Below are positions 1 through 12,997 of a DNA stretch of 64,000 bases, piece after piece. Numbering within the stretch: position 1 is the stretch's first letter; the number at the start of each line of letters is the position of its first letter. The position numbers and the translations under genes were made by a program. The notes beneath the pieces were generated by a model, which made no database searches, was not told where the DNA came from, and saw only the letters and a program-made list of their open reading frames with translations. Where the stretch lies: positions 1 to 64,000 of the forward strand of contig VUYV01000400.1 in NCBI GenBank assembly GCA_008711295.1, written 5' to 3'. The stretch comes from Anarhynchus alexandrinus. Its lineage: Eukaryota; Chordata; Aves; Charadriiformes; Charadriidae.

Positions 1-560
1 TCCTTCTTATGCTGGGGGTCCCAGAGCTGAACGCAGTACTCATCGGTTTTGAGGCATCCAGCTTCTTACCATGTTTTTCTGCTGGAATGGTGTCATCATG
101 CATGTCTCCCTCCTAGGAGTGGTGGGGCAGTGGCAGTCCCATGCCAGCTCTGTGTTTTACTGATCCAAGGCAGAAAGTGGAGGACAGGGACAGGCACAGC
201 ATTTGTATTCTGTTTTTTTTTAAACCTGTGCATAGGAATTGGGAGCTTGATGTTATGAGGGAATGTATGATCAAACCACGTTCTTTAGGAACTGGGCAGG
301 GAGAGGGACGAAGCTGTGATGGGATGCTCAGCTGCAGAGTTGTGTGGACTGGGATGGGAATTGGCCCCTATGATCCCTCAACAGCCAGAATGTGTCAATG
401 TCTCCCATTGACACCACAAGAGTGCTTACATTTCACCCAATGAAATCCAGGAAGATGCTTGCCATCCCCTCCCACAGCCTGGCCCCATCTAGCCATCTGG
501 TCCTGTGTGATTTCTTCTGCAGGCAGGGGAATGCCATGGGAACGCCAGTGCTGGGATGCT

Positions 561-599
561 CACACGCAGACACGCACACACACTCGCGCACACACACGC
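561..599. repeat. CA/CG dinucleotide-rich simple repeat
   Basis: An interrupted tract of CACA with several CG steps (ACACGCAGACACGCACACAC and so on). Alternating purine-pyrimidine sequence of this kind is often length-variable. Confidence 0.8.
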
Positions 600-1865
600 C
601 TCCAGCCTTCTGCTTCCAGCTCTCCCTTGCATGCTCTTTCTTTTGTCAGTTCTACTTTCTTCCCCAGGCAGCAGTAAGGATTTAGTAAAAGCCCGTGGGT
701 CCTCTGTGTTACAAAATTAGGTCTCTACAGGTGCCAGCAGAATGCCGTGCCTTGGCATCCAAACAGTTTCGCCCCCAGTTAGCAGATGAACTGAATTTCC
801 TCTTGAAGCTAAAGCACTCTCCATCCTCGCCTCGCCTGGATCCGCTTCCCCTTACGGCCGCAGAATGCAGCACAGAACCACTTGAAATGGCGTTAGAGAA
901 ATCCACTGCGGACACTTGAGAAATCCTGTGACAGCACTACGAGGCAGATAAGCACAGGCAGGGGGGAGAGGACGGAGAAAAGGAATAGCTTTCGGAGACT
1001 GCTTGGCAGCAAAGTCAACGCTTGAAATATCTGTAGGGAGTTTGAAAGCATTTCCTAACATCAAAAATGCGAAGAAGAAAAAGAAATTTTGATCAATGGC
1101 TTGTTGCCCTTGATCTAAGCAAAAGAATCTTAGCTGGTCAGAAATAACAGAAATCTGTTTTATTGTAAAGCTGAAGTTTTCTATGTTTTGACAGCTGGGG
1201 CTCATGCTTTTGGCTGGGTTATTTGCCAGCCTTAAAATACTCATCAGTGAGTTGCCAGGTTTTTGTCCTTTCAAATTGAACTCTAACGATGAAGGAGAAG
1301 GTGCTGGAGAGATTTTAAGCACGAGTTCTCTGCCCTAAAACAGAACTTTGTGGCCTGAGTTCACATGACCAGAAAAAGAGGTTTCCACTCCCTGGCCAAG
1401 TTTCTGGTGAATCACTTGCTGGTCACAGAGCCAAGATTCACTTTCTGGAGCATGGGAAGCAGTGGCATATTTGTGATGAAGACAGCCCCGTCGCCTTTGT
1501 TGAGAGGAAATGGATTAACAGTATGTATTCTGTGCGCAAGTATTGAGAAAACTGAACTAAAATATTGCAGATTAAAGAATCCTTACTGAAGAACAAACTG
1601 GAACACATGTTAAACTGAAAAGTCGAATCTGACTCTGAAAATTATCAGTGACACGTTGGTGTTGGTGGCTCCAGGACCAACTCAGATGTTTTACAGAGTA
1701 TCCAAACAAATTAGCAACACGGAATTTATTCTTTATCTTTTTGATGCAAACCTTTACGTTACAATTCCAATGTTACTTCCTCTTAATGCTTTCTACATGT
1801 TGATATATTTATTCTAAGAATTCAAACCAGGCTCTTCTGCTCTTGAGCAATTTGTTCATTCTTAT

Positions 1866-2513
1866 TGTCCTGGTTTGAGCGACACAGGACTAATTTATCT
1901 TCTAATACTTGGGAAGACTGCACTGTTAGAAGACTCTAGTGTCTGAATTGGTGAAAATATTTACTTCGTAAGCCAGCTATGGTGTGTGGGTTTCAAGGTC
2001 TCAGTGTTTTCGAGCTCTCCAGGTGCAGGGACGAGGAGGAGCGAGACCTGAGCACTTGACCCAAGCTGGCCAACAGGACTATTTCATACCATGAACGTCA
2101 CATTCAATATAAATTAGGAAGTTTGCTGTGAAGTTCTCTCTCTCTCAATGGCTGCCATCCTGAGAACTTCTTGCCCTGACGCAGGACCCCTGTGGCCTTC
2201 CCTTCCTCCTGAAGCTGTAGGGCTCACAGTGTCCAACATTTGCTGTCCACTGCTGGGAGTGCACAGCTTCCTACTTATATAGTTGGCTGAGTATAATCTT
2301 TGTGTATTCTGCATTGGTATTGGGATCAATATTGGTTCTTTAGTGCTATTAATGTTAATTACCTAATCTTATCCTATTAAATCTATTTATATTTCAACCC
2401 CCAGGTTTCCTTGTTTTTTCCCGATTCCCCTTCCTGGGTGGGGAGGGATCATCAGGTGACAGAATGATTGTCTAAATGACAGTAAATTGTTACAGGTTTC
2501 TGAAACCATAACA
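1866..2513 (+). mobile_element. Solo LTR of an avian endogenous retrovirus, with target-site duplication
   Basis: The element starts TGTCCTGGTTTGAGC and ends AAACCATAACA, giving the canonical TG...CA termini of an LTR of 648 bp. It is flanked by an exact 5-bp direct repeat, CTTAT (1861-1865 and 2514-2518), so the boundaries are secure. A 5-bp duplication suits a class III (ERVL-like) element. Inside, a TATA-like AATATAAATT lies at 2106-2115 and an ATTAAA polyadenylation-type signal at 2376-2381, both on the plus strand. No gag, pol or env remains on either side, so this is a solo LTR left by recombination. It shares long blocks with the element at 55734-56363, for example TTAGGAAGTTTGCTGTGAAG. 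Confidence 0.9.
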
Positions 2514-5500
2514 CTTATGTCTTGTGCGTCTTCCACTTAGTCACTTAATTGTTATCATTCCATTTCACACCTGTACAACTTAGAGGGCTTTATTAAGCGA
2601 ACCAGTTACAAAGTGAAAAATAATAAATCATTTCACATCTGCTGGGAAGACTGAATTCCTCTTCCAAAAATTCAGGGTCATTCATATTGACCTTGTATCT
2701 GAAAAATCTACTTTCATCAACTTTGTCCTTAGCTTCTTTTACTCTTCCCAGGGTGACCACTATTTTTGTCATGTCATTTTATATCTACCAAGTCCTTGCA
2801 AGTGCTCAACACTTCACTTTTGAGACTGATCTTTCATTTTCTGGATAAGGAATTACATTTCTTTAGTGGATATGAAGTGATAACAAATCCTTTTCACTCA
2901 GGGACAAGTTAATATGAGAAGTTGCAATGCAGAGACTAACACTACGTAAGTGAAAACTGAAGGTGCACTACCATGTAGGATCAGGTCCTTCAGGCAGTTT
3001 CAGTTCTACCAATTGATAGCTTAATCAGACAGCTGTAATGTGAACTAAGGCCAAAGAGCATCTCAGAGTTTCCAAAGCCAAATTTGCAAAGGGCCTTTGA
3101 TCTAGTCTCCAACCCTACTTTAGTATAGGGTGTGCAGGCTGCAGGTCTGCACTGAGGGATGTCGTCTGGTGGAACCAGGCACTGGGCTGCAAATTAGGGG
3201 AAGGCAGAGGAAGGCACTGGCAGAAAGGGGGAGTGGTGGAGAGGGGAGTCTCTCTGGTCGTATCTACACTGGCACACGAAACAAGGGCAGGATTTAGCAA
3301 CAATCCCTGGTCAGCATCCATTAACCATTGTGGGTTTGGCTTATACGAACTGGCACTCTCCTAGGACAACGTAAGGGCATGGTTTGAGCCACACCACGTA
3401 CCAGGACTGTTCTCAAAGAGCAGCCTGGATGCAGTCACCCTATTTTGGGCAGAGAAGAGAGCTTAGAAGCGTGGATGCAAATCATGCAGGGACACTTGCA
3501 GGGCCAGAAAACAGGCCTTGGCTTGTTCTATTTTGTAACGTAGTCCTTACAGCAGGATCATGCCAAACATACTGTATCATTTGAGGAATGCAGCTATTTT
3601 GAGCAGAAGGACCGGTACTTAAGAAAGTGAGTGACACTGGTGAGAACAGACAGATGTTTACTGATTCAGTCTTCACATGCAAAACTGTTGGTGCATGTTC
3701 AAAGTCATTTTCTGAAGATGTGTCTCTTGTTATCTTAGAATCAGTAAACAGCAGCTCAGTGTATTTTCCCATTTGTTGTGACTTGCTTAGCCAGATCCTG
3801 TATATATTCCAGGGACGCAGTTACTAAATTTAAAACCGCAAACAGATTTGTTCTCTCAGCACACTTGTAAGAAACATTTAATTTTACATTGCCAATTTTC
3901 AAATACTTCTATATACTCTGGCTAGGTAAAACAGTAAGTAATTGGTGTAACTCAGTGATGAATTAATAGCTTTCTTGCTAGTGCAAGCTCTTATTTTCCT
4001 CTTTAGCAGATATTGGGCCAGACACTTTGGAAGAGTTTAATCAAAATCCTCATCAAAAACCAAATGAGTGGATTTTAAAGAAAGTTTAATTACAGTGGTC
4101 AAACCACCCAGCATGATTTGCTTGATTTGATTAACGTAATGAGGAGCACATTTAATGAGAAATGCATTAATTCATTCAAACAAGTGGTTTTATCAGAGGT
4201 ATTAAGCATCAGCCCAGATTATGTACAGCAGAAACTATTATAGCAAAAATTGACCGAGGTCAAAGCAGTAGTCATGCCATAATTACAAGCTCTCAGCTGT
4301 AATCTACCAGTTGAACTGGGGCAGTGCTCATCATGACTGAAAAAGCAGGGTCCCCATTTAAAAAAGCCCCCAAAACACAGGGTTTTGCTTCCAGCTGGGA
4401 TCTTCATCCCTTTCTTTCAGATGTTCAGAAGATTCAAGAACTGGGATTGAACTCTCTGAGTTTCAGATGGTTATACATACTGGTATTAGCAAATGATAGA
4501 GCGAGAGCTCAAAGAACCTCTGATACCACCCCTGACCCTTAAAGGAAACAGAGTGTTCCCCATTTGCTCTCTCTTTTACCTCCTTCCTGTCCCTGTAATG
4601 TCTTTGGGACACTCCTGTTCCTAACCTGGAACAGAGTGACTGTGGGGGAGAATTATTATTTTCCTTCTGGGAAAGGAAACCTTCTTGGAAAAGAAGAAAA
4701 ATTTGCCTCAAGTGGGAAATATTTGAGAAAAAGAAGAAAGAGTCTCCTTTACACCTTGCTCTCTTAAACTGCCTTCTTTAGATAATTTTCAGCCCCTATA
4801 TTGCAACTTTCTTGTTTCAGGACCCCTCCCCATGGGCTTTACACAGCACCCTTCACCTCCACCCTCCCCACTGGCACCCCTTCTCCGCTGCCCCCTGGTA
4901 TATCTCCCAGCAGATGCTAACGCTCTTCTCTCTCCTATGCTCCCTGACCACTGTTACCTCTGACTTCTGCCGTGCTCCCTTGCCTTTATTCAGTCCCTGG
5001 CTTGTTATTCCTGGTAGTGTCTGTGCTACCTCTGTGTGAGCCGCCTTTCCTGCTGCTTTGTACTGCGTCTGTATAGCACTGAAACAGCTTTGATTTTTAA
5101 GCGCTCTACTAAGCCTGCTCAGCTGCTGGAGCACTTTTTGAGCACTGTTGCGCAGTGGACTTAAGCACTATCTATTGCTTAGTCTTTCATCAGCTACCAC
5201 CAGCAGCTGGCAAAGGAGAGCAGCTTTGAAACTGCTCCCTAAGTGGACAGGAGCCTGGTCAAGGAGCTGAGAAGCGGAGCACAAGCCCAGTTGCAGACAG
5301 AATCCTCTGGGGGTAGGTGCATATTGACAAGTGAAGACTGGTGTGGAGGCCATGTTTTACCTCCTGATTAAGTCAGCAGGAGTATGACAGTAAGACACTA
5401 GTATTAGAGTGCCTAAATGAATGTAGGTACCAAGGTTCACCTGCAGGTTTGGAAGTCCTGATCAAGACCTCCTGGGAATAAGCTGAAGTAGAGAACTAGA

Positions 5501-7454
5501 GATGTCAAAAAAACAGACCTAAGGATTTATTTGCTATATTAATAGAAGATGCGTGAGAAAACCATTCCTGCTGAGCTGAAAACCATAATCCTTGGGATTT
5601 TTTCTGCCACTTGTCTTCAACCCACAAGGAAACAAGTAAAATTTGGAATCAGGGTCCCTTTATTTTAGAGAAACCTTGGGATGTGCCTATATCTGACTGC
5701 TACACACCAACAGGAACCTGTGATATTGGCATATAAACATTTACACAGAGGGAAGCATCAACAGTGATGTTCTCATCAGTATACTCAGCAAGTCTGTTCC
5801 CAAGGTAAAGACAATTTCGCCTTGGAACAAGCAACCCAAATAGCATATACGGACTCACTACAGTGGCTGCCCCTTGATGTCACTTTTGGTATCCTTGAGT
5901 GGAATCTAGGTGGGAAATCATAAAACATAAATTGGTAGCAGATCATATCTTAAAATACTTTTTCCCACTATCTCTCAGCTCGGCCTTCAAGCAGCCAACC
6001 AACCTTGCTAAACTTATCATCTGAAGAAAATTTCCCAAGGACCAATAAATCTGGCTATATCAGAATGATAAATGCAAAAATTGCAATTTATCTCCATAGC
6101 CCTCACAAGAAACATCTTCTACAACAGACCCGTGAGAACCCATGGATCCTCAGCAAGTCCATCCCAGAATGCAAAGTACTTCATAGGTACCATGTGTCCC
6201 CTGGACCATAGTGAACTCACACTGACAATCAGTATGTGAAAGAAAAATGTGGTTAATAACAAGAAAATGTTTCCCAAAACATCCATTCTCCCTCTTAGCA
6301 TTCAGCCCTAATCCTCAAGGGAAATCTACAAAAGAAACTGGAAAGACGAAGCTGGGATTAAAATTAATAATTTGATGGGACAGCAAAAATTGTTGATTCC
6401 AACAACAATGCTAATTTTATGGCACATAACAATTTACCTCAGATAGGACTTGCTAATCTCAGTTTTGCAGGAGATAATTACCTGTGCATTTCTTCCATCC
6501 TGTGTTCAGTAGAGCTGAAGACCTTATTACCGCTCCTCTTACTAACATCCCCTCTATTCCTTTCATCTCAAAGTACCTGACTGATTAATATAATGAAACT
6601 GAACACAGATAAATTGCTTCCGATCTTTGCTTATCTGGCAGTTTGCTAGTTATGTCTCTGCTTCTGTTTTTTGCCCCTCGACTTGTCTGTTTTTTCCTGC
6701 CAGGTATACTGATAACAGATATTGCCTCTCTCCACAGATATTCTTTCTGAGTGTTATGACTGTTCCCTATGTACCAAAAAACCTGCCCAACCAGACTCCG
6801 CTTTGGAAATATCAAGCACGGTTCCAGATATGGCTCCAGTCCTGACTCACAGATTCCTTTTTGAATAGTTATATGGCTTTTAGTCTGGCATTATCCAAGC
6901 TTTCAACTGCTTCAAAGAAATATTTGGGTTTATGCAAAGAATAGGAACACAACTTAATTGGCCAAACATCAGTCACTACTTCTAAAAGGAAAGGAAGCAT
7001 TGTTAACTCAGATCTTTCTAAAATGAAAGTGAAATATGACATGGAGGAGATTCAGGAATATATTGTTCAACATAGGGCAGTTATGCACAACCCAATCCAG
7101 TCAGAGATGAAAATTTTACCGTCACTTCTCTCTGATACTTCCCAGGTACTGAATTGGTCTTTGGCAACACTCATTGCAATGATGCAGTATTTACTTCTCC
7201 CTTTCATCCATGGAGCTCAAAAAACCCATAACTTTACTTCCCTGCATCTAAATTCAGTAACTTAAAGCTGTAACAGCTTGGGAAAGGTTAACCAGTATCT
7301 TAGGAAGGGACTCAATATAATTTTGCCTAGAAAATTTCAGTGTGCAGTTTCACATGAATTAAAATATATGGATCTAAACAACAGCAGGTTATATTTTAGG
7401 AAGTATTAAATATGCCAGTACACAAAGCTCTGAGGTAACGTGCAGATCTACCAC

Positions 7455-7612
7455 CTTCTGCCGAATACCATACGCTCCCTTGGGCTTGCAGAAGTAGTAG
7501 GTATTGTTCTGGTCACACAGATTGCAGTCCTTCATGCACACTTGGAAGTTATTCTTTGCAAACAAGCACCGAAATTTCAGATCCAGGGCAGAAGTTCTAC
7601 ACCCTTCTTTCA
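7455..7612 (-). other. Cysteine-rich exon-like open stretch of unknown function
   Basis: On the minus strand a strong-looking acceptor (GTTTTCTTTGAGTGCCTTTCAG) is followed by two bases and 52 open codons with six cysteines, including GCRTSALDLKFRC, NNFQVCMKDCNLC and NNTYYFCKPKGAYG. The spacing is C-x10-C-x9-C-x3-C-x2-C-x8-C, with one N-x-T glycosylation sequon (NNT). The frame stays open beyond a weak possible donor (AAG|GTGGTA at 7455); other GT sites (GTATGG, GTATTC) lie just inside. The even cysteine count and the C-x3-C-x2-C ending recall small disulfide-rich extracellular modules, but I do not recognise the family. It does not match any SH3RF3 segment. It could be a pseudo-exon, a degenerate gene fragment, or an exon of an undescribed gene nested in this intron. 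Confidence 0.3.
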
Positions 7613-8685
7613 CTGAAAGGCACTCAAAGAAAACTCAAGACAGGATTAAGGAAAGGATTTTAAAACTTGTATTCTTCATCTTGGGAAACCAGGGGTTATC
7701 TATGAGCCTGACCACACGTAAGACCTCAGCATTACCATGTACAGAGTAAATGTTTACCCCATATGTGCCTGTCACCACGGAAAAGCTCAGGGAACGTATG
7801 GAAAGGACTTTTTGCAGGTCCAAAGGAAAAGCAAGCCCCTACATCTCTTCCTCCTACTCAGATACAAAGCAGGAGCTTTCTTCCAGCAGGCAGTTTGTAT
7901 CAGTGGGCTCTGCTAGGCAGTACAGAGATAACTCTCAGCATTGATAAATGGAAACTGCTAACATAATATAAATATCTGGTGAAAGCAAAATATTTGCCAA
8001 GAACCTAAAGGGCTGGGCACTTAAAGCAGCTCTCCATGCTGGCTTTCCTTAGCAAGGTGCACAAGGGACAGGCACTCAGCTATCAGCCCCACTGCTGCCT
8101 CCTAAGTGATTGAACCTACAGCGCATCGTACCTATGTCCCAATGAGCTGTATTTAATTCCCTTCTCCCCGTTTGGCTGTGCCACTACAATGAAAGTTTCT
8201 GCAAGAAACTGAGATGTTTCTGGAGCAGTAAAACAGCTCCTGCCACTCGTGATCCAGTGTTTTACTGTGCCTGTGGCACCTGCCCCGGGGCTGGAACCAC
8301 CATCAGCTTCTTCCACGTAGCAAGGCAGACAGCTTCTGACTTGGCCATCCAGTTTCGATGACCAAGAGCCCGCTATAACATCTTTTTGCACCACTGCAAA
8401 TTTGCAGATCCAGGTGCTGATTGTCGGAAGAAACACACAAATGCAGCCCACTAGTGGCTCAACCTTGTTTCCCACCCATGAGTGGGTAACATGGGAGCAG
8501 CACCTGGGATGGTGGGGGAGAAAGGATGAAGCATGAAAATAACGTGAGACAAGGATGCCCAAGCTGGTAGGGGATGAAAACCAGCTTCCACCCTCCCAGG
8601 CGGCCGCAGGGTCCCTCCTCAACAGCCCCATGAGAGGGAGAGGCAGCAGGAGCATGGGGTGCAGCGATGGCGCGGTGGCCCTTAC

Positions 8686-8990
8686 CTTCTCATTCTTCCT
8701 CTCCTCAGCCTTGCTGGCAGGGCCAGGGGTGACAGGGCCACCCAAGGGCCCGCTGCCGGCCTCGCCATTGAGGTGGGCAGCGCTGACGTTGGGTGGGGTG
8801 ATGGCGGCGGCAGCAGAGGTGAGGGGGATGAGGGGCCGGGCCCCTGGGGTGGGCGGCTGGTGGCCATGCTGCGGGGAGACGGCAGGGTGAGGCCGGATGG
8901 CTGCCGCTGGCAGGCGGGAGGGTGAGCTGGGCGTCCGTAGGGGAGACACCGTGGCGGTGGGCCGCTCCGGGGCTGGAACCGAGGGGTGAG
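8686..8990 (-). CDS. SH3RF3: SH3RF3 exon: Pro/Ser-rich region leading to the C-terminal part
   Basis: This 305-nt exon (phase 1 in, phase 0 out) encodes about 101 residues. The first codon is completed by the G of the previous exon (GCT, Ala). It includes ERPTATVSPLRTPSSPSRLP, AVSPQHGHQPP, PLIPLTSAAAAITPPNVSAA and HLNGEAG, and ends KAEERKNEK. The acceptor is CTCCACAG|CT and the donor is GAAG|GTAAGG. The SPLRT..SPSRLP and ITPPNVSA..LNGEAG blocks are conserved in SH3RF3. Several SP and TP dipeptides and PxxP-like strings make it a likely phosphorylation and SH3-ligand segment, which is inference. The next exon should open with a Lys-rich segment (KEKSGLLKLL type) and is not seen between 1 and 8685, so the gene continues outside. 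The exon is GC-rich compared with its flanking introns. Confidence 0.95.
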
Positions 8991-11900
8991 CTGTGGAGGG
9001 AGGACAGAGCACAGTTAAGACCCCCCTGCACTGCCAGACTGGTGGCCATCACTGCCATGAGGCGCCAGGGCCCAACAGAGAGCTAAGCTCTAAGCCTGCA
9101 CTCAGGATATCTCAGCCTGCGAGTTTTTGTCTAAATCCTAGAAATCCCCCTCCTGGCTGCAAAAGGCCTGTCTGCAGCCACTAAAAATGGCCCGTCCTCC
9201 CTAGTGATGTGACTGGAGAACAGCCTGACCATCCCTGCCCATGCCTGGGAATAAATAGCAAGCCTACTGTGTTTTTAAAATACCTTATCTCATTCCAGCT
9301 GAGCTGTTTTCTGAACCTCCAGGACCCCCTCCTAACCTGATGGATTTTGGACAAACGCAACATGGAACCTAAAGGGTTAGCCCAGATGATCCACACTGAC
9401 CTGGCAGGCAGCAATTGCAAAGGAAGGTCTCTTGTTTCAGCCCTAACAAAATGATCAACAGCACATCACTGTGCTGTGCAAGATAAATTAAGCAGAAATC
9501 CACTGGAGGATTTCTGAGCTTGGCCTCATCTCTGCCAGCAAAGTCCCTAAGGAACTATGCAGTGCCTTTTAGTCTTGCTGCTCCTGCTGAGCAAACCCTG
9601 CCTACAAGCACCAGGAACCAGGAATTAGCACTCGTCTGTGACTGTAACGGTGACTGTAAAACGCTGCTGAGGTCAGCTCTCCAGGGATTTGGGAGCCTGT
9701 TGCACGCCTCATGTTGCAAAAAGTGTGAGGAAGTTCCAGGTCCATTTCCACAACGATGTTGCCTTTGACTTCCAGCTTGGTTGATTGTTAGGTGTAACAC
9801 TCCTTCAAGTATGTACAGACCAGAAGCCGAGTCCACACTCAGACATCCCCTCACTTAACGATTCAATAGCAGGACTGGCTGGAAAATGCCCATTTCACAA
9901 GTGATTTCAAGGTTTCATAATCTAGTTTAGTTCTGCTTCAGTGCAAAATTTGAACCTCTGAGCATTTTTCTGAGCACAATCTACTCACCCACTCAACAAA
10001 AGCCTCTATTCTGGTCAGGGCATTCACCTGGGATGTGAAAACATAGGATCCAGTCACTGCATTGTTCACCTCTGTGGAACACAGCTCTGGGCAGCCATCT
10101 ATTCCCTTTGCAACTTGACCCAGGACAACTTCACGGCTGAAGTCTGGTTGAACTACATCCATTCCTAACAAAAAGCTTTGAGTCCAATAAATCAGCTTTT
10201 CTTTGATCAAGAAGCATTTTTCTGGAAAATTTCTGACCCACTCTGATCTGTGGTTTGCTTACAAATTCATCCGAAGGGTACATTTTTACACAGGACCAGC
10301 TGGAGTTCACTCAATCTATAACTAAACAACAATGCTAGAACAACTCAAACCACTATTTTCTGTTTCTATGCTTAACAGTGGCACCCATTACCAGGGACTG
10401 AAATGATAAGGAATGACATTAATCATACTCACTACACCAGGTGAGCGCTCCTGCCAGGAGGGAACTTCATCCCCCAGCCTTATGCCCTATCATCCAAAGT
10501 GATACTGAATATGATGGGCCAGTGATCATCAGATTAGCACCTCTGAAGTTCACATGATTCTCCCTCACCGTAACTCCTTAACTCTATAACATCTCTTTTT
10601 ATTAGTGTTGCTCATAGCAAATCAACCCAACTATCATGAACCAGTCTTGACCCTCATGTGATTTTATCATGTAGCATGAGGAAGGGCCTAAAAGTTGTTA
10701 TTACAGATGCCTTCAAGACTATTCTTACTATTAGTTACCATTTCCCCCTCCCTGGATTACCCAGAAGATATATTGGAAAGTGCAATTCCTTTCCAAAGAG
10801 TCAGACAGGGCACCACTGGTTATCTTGAAGTGATTCCCTCCTTCTGATTTTCCAGTTTGGAACCTATGTGATGAGCAACCACTGCCGCCAGGGATGGTTA
10901 AACTTGCAGGGTCAAGGTTTTGAACTACTGGTTGTAGGGAGCAATGGTTTTCCTAAATTTAGAGGAAAAGCACAATAATGGAATTTCACTGCATGTACCT
11001 GAATGCAGAAGACTCATTTGATAATCATATTAGGTACATTACTTCTTTCATATAGGGCTCGGTGTGTCCAGACACAAAGGAAACAGAAAACATGAGAAAC
11101 AGTAAAGTAAATGGCCTGAGAAAAATCAAGTCTGAGCAGAGCTCTCACATATTATTCTGTAATTTCATCTGCTTACTGTTACAATGTATGCCTTTGCTCT
11201 GGGATCTCTGGATCTGGACTGTGCTGCATCAAACATGCTATTAATTAGCAATGCTCACTGAAGGCTATTTTTGTTCTACACCACTCATATTTCATTTTGG
11301 GTGTATTCCTACATTAGTGGCCTTGTGCAAAATTGATTTGTTACTCATGTATATTGCAAGCCAACAGAAACGTGATTTGAATACTGTGCCAGCTTGCCTC
11401 TCTTGGAAAGCTTTTCCAAAAGTCAGTGTGCATTGTCCTGTCCAGCAGGACTAAAGAGAACTTTTGAGGGGCTCTGGTCCACAGGATACTGGTGAGGACA
11501 TCCATTATGGAGAAAAATAGTGATAATCATGAAAAATTTCCTTTATTTATCCTGGCAAAGGGTTATTTAATTAAAACAACAATCTCATGAACCTTATGGA
11601 AGGGCTAGAGAACTCCCCACTTAAGAGGTTTTGGAGCAGCTCTGTGGTCCCTAGATCACCCTGCCTGCCAACTCCTTGGCACTTTAAGACGTCAGGCTGA
11701 CCTGGAGGAGCAATCTTAAATCAAGGAAGCTGCTAGAGGTGTAGCATAGCAGTGCTGTGAAAGGAAGGTGTAGGGCATGCCAGGTGCATGGGGCAAAATG
11801 ATCTGTCACCTCAGTTTCAGGGGAATCTCTCTGCCTGTTGGCATGGGCACAGGAGGCACCAGGAGCACCCAAACGCTTCCTGAGAACCTTGCCCAAGAGG

Positions 11901-12997
11901 GGACATTTTTGCCTTTGCACTGCAGGAGCAGAAGGGCTTTTGGAATGGTCTGACTTGAGGGGAAAGCAGCACTTTCTGAACTAGACAAAAAGAGCAATTA
12001 TTCCCCAGTGTGACAAGAGTCACACCGCCATGTAAAGTCCTGCCACTGTTTGTTGAACAGAGGAGTCTGCACTGTTCGAGATCCAGATTCACACGTATTT
12101 AATTACGTTTTCTTCCCTTTGGTCTGGACTGTGTAGGAGGTGAGATTAGATGGTCATAATGGTGCCTTCTGGCTTCAAAAGGTATGAACCCATGCCTTAC
12201 ACCGCAGTGCATTTCTCATTTGTGCCTGCTCTGTTTTGTATGTAAGACCTCAGTTTTCAGCAGTCACAGTCCTTACTTGATCTGCCTTTGTAAACACAAT
12301 GGCTCACATCCCTATAAAATATCAGAAACAAAATGTTTTAAATTTTGCTATAAAGTTCCACCACAGGATTTACTTTTACTTTATTCAACATCAGAGCTGT
12401 TTAACATCAGGGAAAGGGGAATAAATTGCACTCTAGAAAATTGTGCTGTACATCAGAAAGGGAACCTAGAAAGAACAGAGGCCCCCTGGTGTGAGAAGCT
12501 CTTATTCTCATTTCAAAAAGGTAGCAGTATTTTTCAGATCTTTTGCTTTATCACTAACACCGGGTCCCGTTCTGCCTAATAAATACCTTTCATCCCTGAA
12601 GCCCAATGAAATGCTTCTTAATTTTAAGTCGTGTATTACTTGCCCTGCGATAAGGGCAGTATTTTTCCATCAGCACGCCAACCGGACTCAGAACTGTTAA
12701 TCTCCTCAGTATGCAGGGTGCTTGCTTTCACTCAGATAAATTGTATAAATATTTGTAAACACTATAATCTATTTCAGCTGTAGCAACAGAACAATCTGAT
12801 AAACACAACGTGGTTCCCAGAGATCAATAGAAGCCCATAAATATTACAAGCAAATAAAACATACTCTATTCCACATTGACTAAGCTGTGACTAAAAACGA
12901 GAAAGCAAGCTGGGGACTCGAAAGGCTTGTGCTCGAGGGGTGCGACATCAATCCCGCCGATGCAGGACGAGAGGCACCGGCGGGCGTGCACACGTAC
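8991..12997 (-). other. SH3RF3 intron, 4.0 kb
   Basis: This intron lies between the 251-nt and 305-nt exons. Apart from a CR1-type remnant near 12125-12180 I see no gene or clear mobile element. Open frames on either strand are short and have no recognisable motifs. Confidence 0.85.
12125..12185 (+). mobile_element. Probable CR1-type 3' remnant
   Basis: AGGAGGTGAGATTAGATGGT and CATAATGGTGCCTTCTGGC resemble the end of an old CR1 subfamily (GATTAGATGATCATAATGG type). Only about 60 bp are recognisable and there is no clear tail, so the boundaries and the call are tentative. Confidence 0.5.

Larger units (their letters stand above)
1..8685 (-). other. SH3RF3 intron, downstream part (runs off the window)
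   Basis: No SH3RF3 exon was found here on the minus strand, so this is the intron after the KNEK exon and continues past position 1. It contains a CA/CG simple repeat (561-599), a solo LTR (1866-2513) and a cysteine-rich exon-like stretch (7455-7612), each listed separately. The remainder is unique AT-rich sequence with short open frames that show no recognisable domain. Confidence 0.8.

Noticed and set aside
8116..8685. Open frame continuing downstream of the KNEK exon
   Set aside because: Sequence after GAAG|GTAAGG at 8685 loses all similarity to SH3RF3 and the donor is strong, so this is intron read-through.
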